From a virus: DNA of 64,000 bases. The number at the start of each line of letters is the position of its first letter. Positions within the stretch are counted from its first letter, which is position 1. This document shows positions 33,991-42,398 of the stretch, one piece after another. The notes below the pieces were generated by a model that saw only the letters and a program-made list of their open reading frames with translations, did no database searches and was not told where the DNA came from. A program made the position numbers and the translations under genes. Where the stretch lies: the IMG/VR virus record IMGVR_UViG_3300028920_002946, positions 62,001 to 126,000 of that record. One strand, written 5' to 3'.

Positions 33991-36885
33991 CTATCCGCCG
34001 GTCGACGGATTCCGCACCTTGTTCAGGATCCCCGCCCACTTCAGGAGCTTCCTCGACTCCGATTTGGATGGCCTCCTGCCCGTTTCCACTATGATTTCGG
34101 TGAAGAACCGCCGCGCGTCGCCGTCGGACGCCAGGCGCACCTTGCTGAGCGCCCTGACCGCGTCGGGCCCGACAGGCTCCCTTGAGAGCTTTCCGTCCAC
34201 GTACCACAGGATTCCGAGCACGTCGTCCCTCGAGTACCCGTAGCGGGCCATGCGCCCCCAGTCCCGCAGGTTGGACATGATGAGCATGGCGTTCGCGAGC
34301 CTCTCGCCTATCTCGCCCGACGCCTCCCTGAGCATCCTGGGGAACGAGGCCTCCTTGACGAGGTCGTCGTTCGAGGCGAGGTCGGACTCCGCCGGCCTCT
34401 GGTCGGGCCTCGTGGCCGACTGGGCGCCGCCCTCCATGAGGTCGTGCCTTATCTCGTTGAGGACCGTGCGCTTGAGCATGTCCTTCACTTCCTTGGCGGT
34501 CGCGTCCTGCGGGGGCTCCTCGACCTGCGGCTGCGGGGGCTGGTCGGGCGCCCCTCCCGGGGCCGCTCCGCCCAGTCCGGCGGCGTCCCCGCCGGGGGCC
34601 GCGCCCTCCGCGGGCGGCGGCGCGTCCTCGCCGAGCGGCTTCTCCGCGTCGGCGGGGGCCTCCGGGAAGCGCGTGTCGTCCGTCGGCGCGGGGGGCGCGT
34701 CGGCGGGCGGCGCCTCGGGCGCCGGGGCCGGGGCCGGATCCTGCGCCTCGATCTCGGTGACTATCTCGTTGGCCGCCTGCTCGGCGGCGGCCTTCACGTA
34801 CATGCCGTCCGTCTTCACGAACTCCGGCACGGCGAATGCCTTGGTGAACTTCTCGGACAGGTCGAAGTCCGGCTCCACGAGGTTGCGGAGCACGGCCCCG
34901 CCGAAGGCGGGCTTGCGGACCCAGCTCGCGTCGATGAACCTGCAGCTCTCGGGGTCCTCCACGCGCCCGCACAGCTCCGCGACGATGCGCCTGACACCGT
35001 TGGGGTCGTAGAAGAAGTTCCGCTTGAAGAAGCGCACGTGCTTGCAGGCCTTCGACTCGTCCTCGGCGATCTGCCCGCACTGGCTGCACTGCGAGTATTT
35101 TATCAGGCAGCCCATGCTGGTGGCGTTGTACTCGCCTGAGGTGATCTTGTTGATCAGATCCTCGTGCTTGCGGTTCGTGGCGATGAGGATGTCGACGTAG
35201 AGCGTAGTGAGGTCCTTGCCGTCCTTGTCCTTCACGAAGGGCACCTCACGCAAAGCGACGTCTATGACCTTGCCCTTAGCGAGCTCGGGTATCTGCACGT
35301 GTTCACAGTTATGCACCGCCACACCCTCGGCGATGTACGAATTATCGCCCTCGACCTCGATGTTATGCACGGTGAAGGAACCTTCGACAGGCCCCACTCC
35401 TTCGATTTTGGACAGAAGCCACGACCCGTCATCATTGGAGAATTTGTACGTGAACCTGTTGTCCCTCTTGCCGAACATCAACGAGGAAGAATCACCCGCG
35501 GCGGCATCCAGGGCCTTGGAATCGCGACAGGAGTACCTAATCATGTACCCGGGACGGGATTTCTTTCCTGTCTCCGGATCCGTATACACATCATACCCAT
35601 CGACAACATTGCACTCAGCGTATCGACCCAAGACACCCGTTTCCTTGTAGGTCGGCAACAGCCCCAAACGCCATGAAATCCACATGAATTGCTGCACAAG
35701 CTGGCGCGACTTCAACTCCATGATGTACCCGCGAGACTTGAGCACCCCGCACCCATCACCGGAAATGCAGGATCTCAAAATCCTCGTTTGCAAACCCTTC
35801 GGAAGCCACATGGCCTCCTCAGGTAGCTTTTTGGCCCACGCATACTCGCCGCACCATTTCTTGAAGAAATCAGCCACGACCTTATTGCTAACACACAACG
35901 TGTAACTTCCGCTGTGCGTCTCACGCACGCGAGGCGAACACCCGGTCCTGAAGCCCTCCCCGAACTCTTTTTCCAACAGATCCTTCAGCATCACGGCGAC
36001 GTCGTACTCGTCATTTCCAAGGGCAAAGCAAACCCCGGACTCCTCGTCGGAGGAGTTGTTCGTCCGCATGTAGAAACCCTCGGCGAGGAACCAACCTATT
36101 AGAGTCGCGCGATTCTCGTTGACCTCCTCGTTCGGCACCTCAAGATCTGAGACAGGATGCGTCAGAAAATCGCGATCAGGGTCAATGCAGCCCGCGTCCT
36201 TCCAAGATCCGGATATCCCACATGGAAAGCTTTCCCCAGCGGCTTTGTGCACGCCCACCGAAAAACCAAGCCACTTATCGAGGCGGCAGAAGTCCTTGTC
36301 CTTGTCAAAGCGGTTCGGCCGGCCTGTCTTGGGACACGTCTTCCGTGCGCTGTACACCCAAAATGGGTGGTTAGCAGTAACGAAAAGGCTCCTCGACATA
36401 ATCGCGCGCGACTTGATTTCCACCAAATCATTTGCCTCATGCACAAATGTTCTCAACACGGCTGCTGGCTTTCCAAGCCTGTTGATCACCTTGTCACCGA
36501 CTTGTATCTCATCTATTGGCTTGTACGTTCCATCGGACATTAGCACGCGCGTACCAGCCGTGAAACAGTAGTTGTTCGCGCCCAAGAAGGACTTGTAGCA
36601 GGCGCGGAGCATGTCGCGCTCCCACGAGTCCCCGTTGTTGTTCACGAAGACGGAGTACTCGGGCTTGATCAGGTAGTTGGACTTGGGATCCTCGGGGTCG
36701 GCGCGGTCGGTGTCGACGGAGGCGATGATGGTCACGTGGCTGAGCAGCCACTGCGACGGGTCATAGGTGGCGATGACATTCTTGGCCACCTTGATCCTTC
36801 CCGCCGGGACCACCTTGTCGACCCACTTGCCGGGGTCGACCATCGCCGTCGTGACGGCAGCGTGTCCGTATTTCAACATCGCCAT
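33991..36885 (-). CDS. Prohead protease precursor interrupted by an intein
   Basis: The 964-residue precursor splices to about 544 residues. The N-extein (1-106) and first C-extein part resemble phage prohead core proteases. EHVQIPELAKGKVIDV supplies the likely catalytic His just after the intein, and NATSMGC (about 592-598) the likely Ser. A CSQCG...CKH cluster follows, and a Pro/Ala-rich linker (about 720-780) leads to a helical C-terminal domain, perhaps scaffold-like. It lies between the neck-like gene and the scaffold-like gene. Activity would require protein splicing. Confidence 0.82.
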   Translation of the reverse strand: MAMLKYGHAAVTTAMVDPGKWVDKVVPAGRIKVAKNVIATYDPSQWLLSHVTIIASVDTDRADPEDPKSNYLIKPEYSVFVNNNGDSWERDMLRACYKSFLGANNYCFTAGTRVLMSDGTYKPIDEIQVGDKVINRLGKPAAVLRTFVHEANDLVEIKSRAIMSRSLFVTANHPFWVYSARKTCPKTGRPNRFDKDKDFCRLDKWLGFSVGVHKAAGESFPCGISGSWKDAGCIDPDRDFLTHPVSDLEVPNEEVNENRATLIGWFLAEGFYMRTNNSSDEESGVCFALGNDEYDVAVMLKDLLEKEFGEGFRTGCSPRVRETHSGSYTLCVSNKVVADFFKKWCGEYAWAKKLPEEAMWLPKGLQTRILRSCISGDGCGVLKSRGYIMELKSRQLVQQFMWISWRLGLLPTYKETGVLGRYAECNVVDGYDVYTDPETGKKSRPGYMIRYSCRDSKALDAAAGDSSSLMFGKRDNRFTYKFSNDDGSWLLSKIEGVGPVEGSFTVHNIEVEGDNSYIAEGVAVHNCEHVQIPELAKGKVIDVALREVPFVKDKDGKDLTTLYVDILIATNRKHEDLINKITSGEYNATSMGCLIKYSQCSQCGQIAEDESKACKHVRFFKRNFFYDPNGVRRIVAELCGRVEDPESCRFIDASWVRKPAFGGAVLRNLVEPDFDLSEKFTKAFAVPEFVKTDGMYVKAAAEQAANEIVTEIEAQDPAPAPAPEAPPADAPPAPTDDTRFPEAPADAEKPLGEDAPPPAEGAAPGGDAAGLGGAAPGGAPDQPPQPQVEEPPQDATAKEVKDMLKRTVLNEIRHDLMEGGAQSATRPDQRPAESDLASNDDLVKEASFPRMLREASGEIGERLANAMLIMSNLRDWGRMARYGYSRDDVLGILWYVDGKLSREPVGPDAVRALSKVRLASDGDARRFFTEIIVETGRRPSKSESRKLLKWAGILNKVRNPSTGG
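35308..36567 (-). mobile_element. LAGLIDADG intein in the prohead protease
   Basis: Residues 107-526 of the precursor (420 aa) form a canonical intein. It starts CFTAGTRVLMSDG, with a block-B TANHPF near intein residue 64. It has two endonuclease motifs (ATLIGWFLAEG near 154, LRSCISGDG near 264) and ends VAVHN followed by Cys. All splicing residues (Cys1, block-B His, penultimate His, terminal Asn, +1 Cys) are present, so splicing and homing both look intact. Base composition is more AT-rich than the exteins. Confidence 0.93.
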
Positions 36886-36888
36886 ACG

Positions 36889-37680
36889 CTACTTCCCCTT
36901 GCGCATCCTGTCCCATGCCGCCTGCGGCATGGCCTTGAGGCCATGGTCGTTGGCGTATTCGACGAGTTCCTCGTGCCATTTCCCCGGGTTTCGGCCGAGG
37001 AAGCCGCTCTCGGACATGTCGTCCACCTCGTCGTCCCACCACTGTATGATGGAGTTGCCGGTCTTCTTGTCGTCCAGCCCAACGAATTTGCGGTCGCGCT
37101 CGAACCACTTGTCGAAGGTGGTGTTGTAGGTGTCCCATTTCTGGGGGCCGGCGGCCGCGTACACCCTCCTCACGGCGCCGCGCAGGAACGCGTCGGAGCA
37201 GCGGGAGGCGTATTTGGGGTAGATCTCCTGGTAGGCGCGGGCGTCGTTCATCCCCTCGCCCATGCAGGAGAGGACGTCGGAGGCGAGGTCGCCCACGACA
37301 TCGGAGGCGAACTTCCTCGCTATGGCGGAGGCCATCCCCGCCAGTTCGTCTGACGCGCTCCTCATCGACAGGCCGCGCAGGTTCTGCTTGAGCGTGCCGT
37401 ACGAGTCGCCCGACCGCCCCTTGTCGTAGCTGTCGTACCCCGAGTCGCCCGTGAGCGCGGTCTGGCCCGTGAACCTCGTCACGAGTATGAGATCCTCCGG
37501 GGCCAGCCTCTGGTTGCCGCCCACCGGGAACTCGACATCGACCTTCTGTATGCCGGGGTGCACCTCGGTGACCACCCCCACGTAGGGGGACACGTGCGCC
37601 TCGCCTATGTACCAGCGCACCTGGTCGCCGGGCCTGAGGGCCTCGGGCGCCGCCGACGGGTTCGGGAAAAGTCCCGGCAT
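36889..37680 (-). CDS. Head-neck region protein, unknown
   Basis: The 263-residue protein has an N-terminal SH3/KOW-like beta barrel (about 15-70: GDQVRWYIGEAHVSPYVGVV, then DVEFPVGG). A long helical domain follows. It lies four bases from the protease gene and 18 from the second scaffold-like gene. No family was recognised; a head-assembly role is inferred. Confidence 0.6.
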   Translation of the reverse strand: MPGLFPNPSAAPEALRPGDQVRWYIGEAHVSPYVGVVTEVHPGIQKVDVEFPVGGNQRLAPEDLILVTRFTGQTALTGDSGYDSYDKGRSGDSYGTLKQNLRGLSMRSASDELAGMASAIARKFASDVVGDLASDVLSCMGEGMNDARAYQEIYPKYASRCSDAFLRGAVRRVYAAAGPQKWDTYNTTFDKWFERDRKFVGLDDKKTGNSIIQWWDDEVDDMSESGFLGRNPGKWHEELVEYANDHGLKAMPQAAWDRMRKGK

Positions 37681-37698
37681 CTTGAAACCCCCTATGGG

Positions 37699-38847
37699 CT
37701 AGTCCCTCTTGACGGGGTACGGCAGCGACGCGGCGGTCTTGCCGACCACCCCGGCCACCTGCGTGGTCAGGTCGGTGTCGTACTCCTTCATGTACGGCTC
37801 GTCGGCGTCCTTCTCCGGCGCGCCGGCGTGGAAGGCCTTGCGCATGAAGTCCTCGTCGGGATCCGACTGCAGGACGGCCGCGTCCTTCTCGCCGCTCAGG
37901 TAGTCGGACACGCAGTCCAGCTGGAAGGCGATGCGGAACAGGTCGAGATCCTCCTTGTCGCGCGCCTCCTTCTCGACCATCTCGGCGATCTCGTCGATGG
38001 CGCCGACGACCGAGGCCTCAGCCGTCTCCGGCTCTTCCTTGGACTTTTCGGACTCCTTTGACTCGTCCTCCCCGGGCTCCTCGGGCTCCTTCCCGGACTC
38101 CTTCTTCGACATCTGGCACTCGTCGGTGCCGCCGAACGGGCCGGTGCCGTCGGGGACCCCGGGACCCTTCTTGGATCCGGCGAACTTCTCGCAGGCCTCG
38201 ACGTCGTCCCCGTCGCCTTCGTCGTCGAGCAGTACCTTCAGAGCGTCCAGCTTCTTGCTGAGACTCGCTGCCTCCTTGCGGAGAGCTTCCTTGTCCATCA
38301 TGGCCTCCTTGGGGGGTGCCGCCTCCTGCGGCGCCTTGCCCTTGGGTTGACCGCCACCGGCGCCTCCGCTGGTGACGGGTATTGATTCGATAAGGGTGTC
38401 TATGTCGGCCGCCTCCGCATCGTCGGAGGCCTCCTTCGACTTTTTGCCGCCGCCCTTCATGACATCCAGGATGAGCGCCTGGGTGCTGGCGCCGACGCGG
38501 TTCTGGTACATGCCGTCGCCCATGGACCACACGGCCTTCATCATGGCGTCCTGCATCGCCGCGTCGCTGTCGTACTTCTCCAGCAGCGGGTCGATTCTGG
38601 ACTTGGCCTCCTTGGCGATCTTGCGGATGTCATCGTCCGTCAGGTCGGCCTCGGTGCGCGGCATGATGACGGCGTCCTGCGGAAGGTCGCCTCTCGGCAC
38701 CCTCTCCTGGACGATGGTCTTGCCGTTCTCGTTGCGGAAGTAGCCCCGCGCGTTGCTGCGCACGTCGGGGTGCCGCTCGAGCACGCCCTCCAGCTTCTTC
38801 TCGGCGGGCTTGACCTCTTTCTTTTTCTTGGCTTTCTTGTCGGCCAT
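37699..38847 (-). CDS. Acidic scaffold-like protein with KGPGxPDGTGP motif
   Basis: The 382-residue protein is Lys/Glu/Ala-rich and mostly helical, like a prohead core protein. It shares GSKKGPGVPDGTGPFGGTDE (about 222-241) with the scaffold-like protein at 32668-33879. A TAATnnTCT-type motif lies 52 bases upstream. The start MADKKAKKKKEV is strongly basic, then the chain turns acidic. A second scaffold or an internal head protein fits. Confidence 0.65.
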   Translation of the reverse strand: MADKKAKKKKEVKPAEKKLEGVLERHPDVRSNARGYFRNENGKTIVQERVPRGDLPQDAVIMPRTEADLTDDDIRKIAKEAKSRIDPLLEKYDSDAAMQDAMMKAVWSMGDGMYQNRVGASTQALILDVMKGGGKKSKEASDDAEAADIDTLIESIPVTSGGAGGGQPKGKAPQEAAPPKEAMMDKEALRKEAASLSKKLDALKVLLDDEGDGDDVEACEKFAGSKKGPGVPDGTGPFGGTDECQMSKKESGKEPEEPGEDESKESEKSKEEPETAEASVVGAIDEIAEMVEKEARDKEDLDLFRIAFQLDCVSDYLSGEKDAAVLQSDPDEDFMRKAFHAGAPEKDADEPYMKEYDTDLTTQVAGVVGKTAASLPYPVKRD

Positions 38848-38898
38848 AGTCGATCCTCGGCGCGCGGGGCGCGGCAGTCACGGTGTTCGACAACGCCA

Positions 38899-38917
38899 CC
38901 GTATTAACAGAAAATTA
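38899..38917 (-). promoter_or_regulatory. Candidate late promoter motif, site 10
   Basis: The minus strand reads TAATTTTCTGTTAAT, a full consensus match, 52 bases upstream of the gene starting at 38847, in the gap after the stop at 38930. Confidence 0.65.
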
Positions 38918-38929
38918 GAGTTTCCGGGA

Positions 38930-39226
38930 TCACTCGTCGTTCGGGCCGGCGAGAAAGCCGTCCAAAACCCTCTCGCGCGACGCGAACCTGGCGCTCTCGT
39001 AGAACTTGTACGTGGCGGCCTCCTCCATCTTGTTCTTGAAGACCTCCAGCCTCCCCCTGAGGGCCATCGCCTCCTTCTGCATCTCCACGAGCGGCTCGAG
39101 GAACTCCTCCCCGTAGTACTGCATCTGCACCTTGTCCGTGCTCGTGAAGTCGCTGAGGGACTTGATGACGTCCTCCATGATCGATATCTGCCTGGTGAGC
39201 TCGCGCGGCACTTTGTTTTTCGCCAT
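38930..39226 (-). CDS. Small helical protein near portal
   Basis: The 98-residue product is almost entirely helical, with heptad-like segments (TRQISIMEDVIKSLSDF, VEMQKEAMALRGRLEVFKNKM). It sits between the portal operon's 121-residue gene and the second scaffold-like gene. It may be a small head or connector chaperone. No family was recognised. Confidence 0.6.
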   Translation of the reverse strand: MAKNKVPRELTRQISIMEDVIKSLSDFTSTDKVQMQYYGEEFLEPLVEMQKEAMALRGRLEVFKNKMEEAATYKFYESARFASRERVLDGFLAGPNDE

Positions 39227-39230
39227 GTTG

Positions 39231-39596
39231 CTACGCCCCTCTCGTCTGCGGTTTCCGCTCGTTTATCCTGCCGGTGCCCCTGTATTCCTGCATATACCCG
39301 CGCATCAGCGGCTTGCGGGTGTCCGGGTTCCACTTCCGCCTGTGCGAGGGCTTGCGCCTCGGCGCCTTGATGTCGGGGGCGGCGGTCGTCCTGTGCTCCT
39401 CCGTCTGGCCCGTGGTTCGCGGGGCACCCGGCCCCCCGGGGGCCTCGACGGGGTCCCCGTCCCCCCGCGCCGGGTTTTCGGCATCAGGCTCCTCGATCGG
39501 ATCCCCGTTGATGTCCACCTTGTTCCGGAGGGCCTTCCTCCGGGGCTCCATCTCGGCGGCCGACCGCCTGAGGTAGTCGGAGACGCGGCTACGCAT
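39231..39596 (-). CDS. Basic disordered protein after portal
   Basis: The 121-residue protein is basic and rich in Pro, Arg, Glu and Gly, mainly disordered, with an N-terminal helix (RVSDYLRRSAAEMEPRRKAL). Its start overlaps the portal stop by eight bases. It might bind DNA or the portal; the function is unknown. Confidence 0.55.
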   Translation of the reverse strand: MRSRVSDYLRRSAAEMEPRRKALRNKVDINGDPIEEPDAENPARGDGDPVEAPGGPGAPRTTGQTEEHRTTAAPDIKAPRRKPSHRRKWNPDTRKPLMRGYMQEYRGTGRINERKPQTRGA

Positions 39597-41535
39597 TCCT
39601 CCTCCTGATCTTTCCGCCGGTTTTGGGGTTGGCCTTCATCTTGTCGATCACCATATCCAGCTTCGAGGGGTCGGCCGTGAGCGTCCGTATGACGCTGTTC
39701 AGGGCCGCCTGCCTCTTCGGCGTCAGCCCCGCCGACGAGAACCTCCCCATCGGGCCGCCGAGCCCGCCCATGCCGCCCATGCCGCCCTCCTGGCCCGGCT
39801 GCGGCGGCACCTCGCTGAGATCCAGGTACTGCGCGATCCTCTGGAGGACGTCGTACCTCTCGACGGCGGCGTTGCCCGCGGCCTGGTAGACGCCCACCAT
39901 GAACTGGTTGAAGGCGGGGTCGTTCGTGGTGAACAGGTCGGCCTCGACCTTGCGGCGGGTCGATATCGGGTCGATGTTCATCATCTCGAGGATGATGTCC
40001 ACGGACACGCTGCCCTTGTTGAACAGCTGCATGGCCTGGTCGAAGAAGCTGTCGTTGTCCCTGATGGCCAGCCGCGTGAAGCTGAGCCGCGGGTACAGCA
40101 GGCGCTCGCGGCCGTACTTGTCCTTCTCGACGAAGCCCTTCTTCTTGGCGACGGGCTTGAACAGGTAGTTCTCGACGTACTCCTGCAGGGTCTCCCGGAA
40201 GAGGAGGTACTGCGTGTTGAGGATCTCGAGGGTCAGCCTGTTGCCCTGGTAGGTGGACTCGCCGGTCATCAGCTCGCGCGTGACGCCGAGCCCCGCGAAC
40301 AGGGCGTTCTCGCACTGCTCGTACTCGGCCGTCAGGTTCATGAGCCTGCCGTCCGACCCCTGCTCCTCCCAATGTATCTCGTAGTTGGCGATGATCGAGT
40401 AGTCGGGGTCGACCAGCGCGAGGTCCACCTGCTCCCGGAGGTCGTTCACGTCGGCCTCGGAGAGGTTCGGGGACCACACGATCCGGAACGGGGTCATGTG
40501 GCGGCTGGCGATGGACGTCTGCGCCTGGCGCAGCTTGTCCCAGAACAGCAGGGTGTTGACGCAGCGCTCGAGGATGGACACGCCGTACGTCTGGTAGGGG
40601 CTCTTCTGGTTGCACATGTGGTACACGTGCGAGCCGCTGTAGGGGTCGGTGTCCAGCGGTATGGCGCCGTTGTCCTGCAGCTTGTCGAGGATCTCGGGGG
40701 GCACGTCCGGCTTCGGGCCGAGCGGCTGCCTGCCGTCCTGCGTGAAGACGAAGTCGCTCTCCTGGGAGCGCAGTATCGCCTTGCGCGTCTCGGTGTCGGG
40801 CACGAACTCGATGTACGGCTCGTCCGAGAGCACCACCCTCTTGACCGTCACCTGGTCGGGCGGGAGGACGTAGAGCCGCTTCCAGCCCCTGTAGTTGGGG
40901 TCGCGGTCGATGACCCCGAATTCCTTGAAGAGCCTCTCGGACTCGAGGCGCCCCTTCTCCTTCAGCTCCCCGATGACGTCCTCGTTGTCGCTCTCGTAGG
41001 GGTTGTCCTCCTCAGCATACACAAAACAATTCCCGAGGAGATTCTTCTCGTGGCTGATATCGAGCAGGCTCTTGAACAGCTTGACCTCCTCGCACATCTC
41101 CTCGAAGAAGTCGAACATGTAGTCGATCTGCTCCTGGTTGGAGCCCTTGGGCTTCTCCAGGCGGATCTTCGACATGGGCATCATCGTGTGGAGGTCGATG
41201 GCCCTGCCCACGTACTCGTTCTGCTCGTAGAAGTGGCGGTACCAGGCCCTGCGCTCGCGGAGGTTCTGGGGCTTCTCGAGGAAGTCGGTCGACAGCTGCG
41301 GCGAGTAGAAGTTGCCGTACTGCGACATCGCGGTGCCGCCGGTGCCGTAGGCGTCGAACGCGGCCCTGCTGTGGAACCCGAAGGTCGTCGTGGCGTACTT
41401 GCGCACGGCGCGGGCCTGCCTCTCGCGGGCCGTCAGCTTGGTCGAGGCCTCCACCGAATCCGTCTCGGTGACCTTAATGGCCTTGTTCGCGGCCGTCTTG
41501 ACCACCCTCGTGCGCGGTCGCTTCTTGTTAGCCAT
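39589..41535 (-). CDS. Portal protein
   Basis: The 648-residue protein is the likely head portal. After a basic N-terminus it has the portal-typical helical and beta regions: FYEQNEYVGRAIDLHTMMP near 85-103, a stem-like segment near 325-360, and GEQ-type loops. A wing-like domain includes GLGVTRELMTGESTYQ near 418-433. The C-terminal 90 residues carry a GGMGGMGGLGG run. It lies between small helical proteins and upstream of scaffold and protease genes, as expected in a head operon. Length and segment order match large-phage portals. Confidence 0.75.
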   Translation of the reverse strand: MANKKRPRTRVVKTAANKAIKVTETDSVEASTKLTARERQARAVRKYATTTFGFHSRAAFDAYGTGGTAMSQYGNFYSPQLSTDFLEKPQNLRERRAWYRHFYEQNEYVGRAIDLHTMMPMSKIRLEKPKGSNQEQIDYMFDFFEEMCEEVKLFKSLLDISHEKNLLGNCFVYAEEDNPYESDNEDVIGELKEKGRLESERLFKEFGVIDRDPNYRGWKRLYVLPPDQVTVKRVVLSDEPYIEFVPDTETRKAILRSQESDFVFTQDGRQPLGPKPDVPPEILDKLQDNGAIPLDTDPYSGSHVYHMCNQKSPYQTYGVSILERCVNTLLFWDKLRQAQTSIASRHMTPFRIVWSPNLSEADVNDLREQVDLALVDPDYSIIANYEIHWEEQGSDGRLMNLTAEYEQCENALFAGLGVTRELMTGESTYQGNRLTLEILNTQYLLFRETLQEYVENYLFKPVAKKKGFVEKDKYGRERLLYPRLSFTRLAIRDNDSFFDQAMQLFNKGSVSVDIILEMMNIDPISTRRKVEADLFTTNDPAFNQFMVGVYQAAGNAAVERYDVLQRIAQYLDLSEVPPQPGQEGGMGGMGGLGGPMGRFSSAGLTPKRQAALNSVIRTLTADPSKLDMVIDKMKANPKTGGKIRRRNA

Positions 41536-41538
41536 GGC

Positions 41539-41832
41539 TTAGTTGCCCTCCTCCGCCAGTTCCTCGAAGTCGTACCCGGCGGCGGCCGAAACCCGGTTGG
41601 CGATTATGGCGCGGGCCCCGTTCGCGGCCGCGGCATCCTTCATCAGCGACCGTGAAAGGGTCTGGTAGTCGTCCAGGCCGACCGTGTTGCCGTCGGCCCT
41701 CGCGACCTCCTCGTGGTAGAGCCTCTTCACCTCGTTGCTCATCTCGGAGCACATCCCGCCGAGCTTCTGGAGGTCAGCCGCGACCCTCTTCTGGAGGCTT
41801 TGTATCTCGTCGCGCTTCCTGGTCAGGTTCAT
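41539..41832 (-). CDS. Coiled-coil small protein next to portal
   Basis: The 97-residue product is helical and coiled-coil-like (LTRKRDEIQSLQKRVAADLQKL). The ATG at 41832 follows GGAGG; an ATG at 41853 is also in frame. It overlaps the end of the 90-residue gene by about 59 bases. The function is unknown; a portal-associated factor is possible. Confidence 0.55.
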   Translation of the reverse strand: MNLTRKRDEIQSLQKRVAADLQKLGGMCSEMSNEVKRLYHEEVARADGNTVGLDDYQTLSRSLMKDAAAANGARAIIANRVSAAAGYDFEELAEEGN

Positions 41833-42046
41833 TCTCGTCGCCCTCCGTGTCATCTCGATGTATATCCTTGAGGCGCCTCATGATGCGGCTGATCATGCCC
41901 CTGAGGGGCGACCTCTTCCGCCACTCCTTGAAGGCGCCCACGTTCCCGTAGTTGGCGGTCATCCACTCGCCGCCCGACTGGGGGTACCGCCGCTCGTAGT
42001 AGCCCACCCACGGCTGCAGTTCCTCGTTCCCAAGCTCTCCCGGCAT
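41774..42046 (-). CDS. 90-residue hydrophilic protein at head operon start
   Basis: The product starts MPGELGNEELQPWVGYYERR and ends in a charged tail. The ATG at 42046 has GGGGAG about five bases upstream; an upstream in-frame ATG at 42076 lacks this. A TAATnnTCT-type motif lies 37 bases upstream, so it begins the portal operon. The function is unknown. Confidence 0.55.
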   Translation of the reverse strand: MPGELGNEELQPWVGYYERRYPQSGGEWMTANYGNVGAFKEWRKRSPLRGMISRIMRRLKDIHRDDTEGDENEPDQEARRDTKPPEEGRG

Positions 42047-42082
42047 GGATCTCCCCCAAGGTGGTTCCGATGCCATGCTCGC

Positions 42083-42101
42083 GCTAATAGTAGTTTATTA
42101 G
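42083..42101 (-). promoter_or_regulatory. Candidate late promoter motif, site 11
   Basis: The minus strand reads TAATAAACTACTATT, matching the consensus except for an A at position 7 and T at position 14. It is 37 bases upstream of the portal-operon first gene and overlaps the 3' end of the regulator gene. Confidence 0.55.
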
Positions 42102-42286
42102 GTCCCGCCGGCTTCGCTCGCCTCGGACGCCGCCGACTCCCCCTGGCTCCAGGAGACTTGGATAGGGCCGAGGTGGTCGTCGAGCACCCTCCGTATCAGT
42201 TCCGAAACGGAGATTCCGATCTTCCTGGCCTCCTTGGTCAGTTCCTCTATCTGCCTCTCGGTCAGGTGCACCAGCTTCGCCTTCAT
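42098..42286 (-). CDS. Ribbon-helix-helix DNA-binding protein
   Basis: The 62-residue protein has a short beta strand (KAKLVHLT) followed by two helices (ERQIEELTKEARKIG, SVSELIRRVLDDHL), the ribbon-helix-helix (CopG/MetJ/Arc) fold used for operator binding as dimers. The ATG has AGGAGG upstream. It is divergent from the plus-strand unknown gene, and its own late-type motif abuts that gene's host-type promoter, so it may repress one or both. Confidence 0.75.
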   Translation of the reverse strand: MKAKLVHLTERQIEELTKEARKIGISVSELIRRVLDDHLGPIQVSWSQGESAASEASEAGGT

Positions 42287-42329
42287 GCCCCCTCCTATAT
42301 CATCTGCATATCCATCGGATATAGGAAAT

Positions 42330-42348
42330 TCACATGAAGAGATCATTC
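42330..42348 (-). promoter_or_regulatory. Candidate late promoter motif, site 12
   Basis: The minus strand reads GAATGATCTCTTCAT, a near-full match (first base differs), 44 bases upstream of the regulator gene. It ends six bases from the plus-strand -35 box at 42354, so the two promoters are back to back. Confidence 0.6.
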
Positions 42349-42353
42349 GAGGC

Positions 42354-42382
42354 TTGACGGCGGCGTTGTAAAAACGTATATT
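42354..42382 (+). promoter_or_regulatory. Host-type sigma70-like promoter of plus-strand gene
   Basis: TTGACG (42354-42359), 17 bases, TATATT (42377-42382). It drives the plus-strand gene whose ATG is at 42399, with a GGAGGG ribosome-binding site between. Confidence 0.75.
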
Positions 42383-42398
42383 ATGATTGGAGGGCGCC

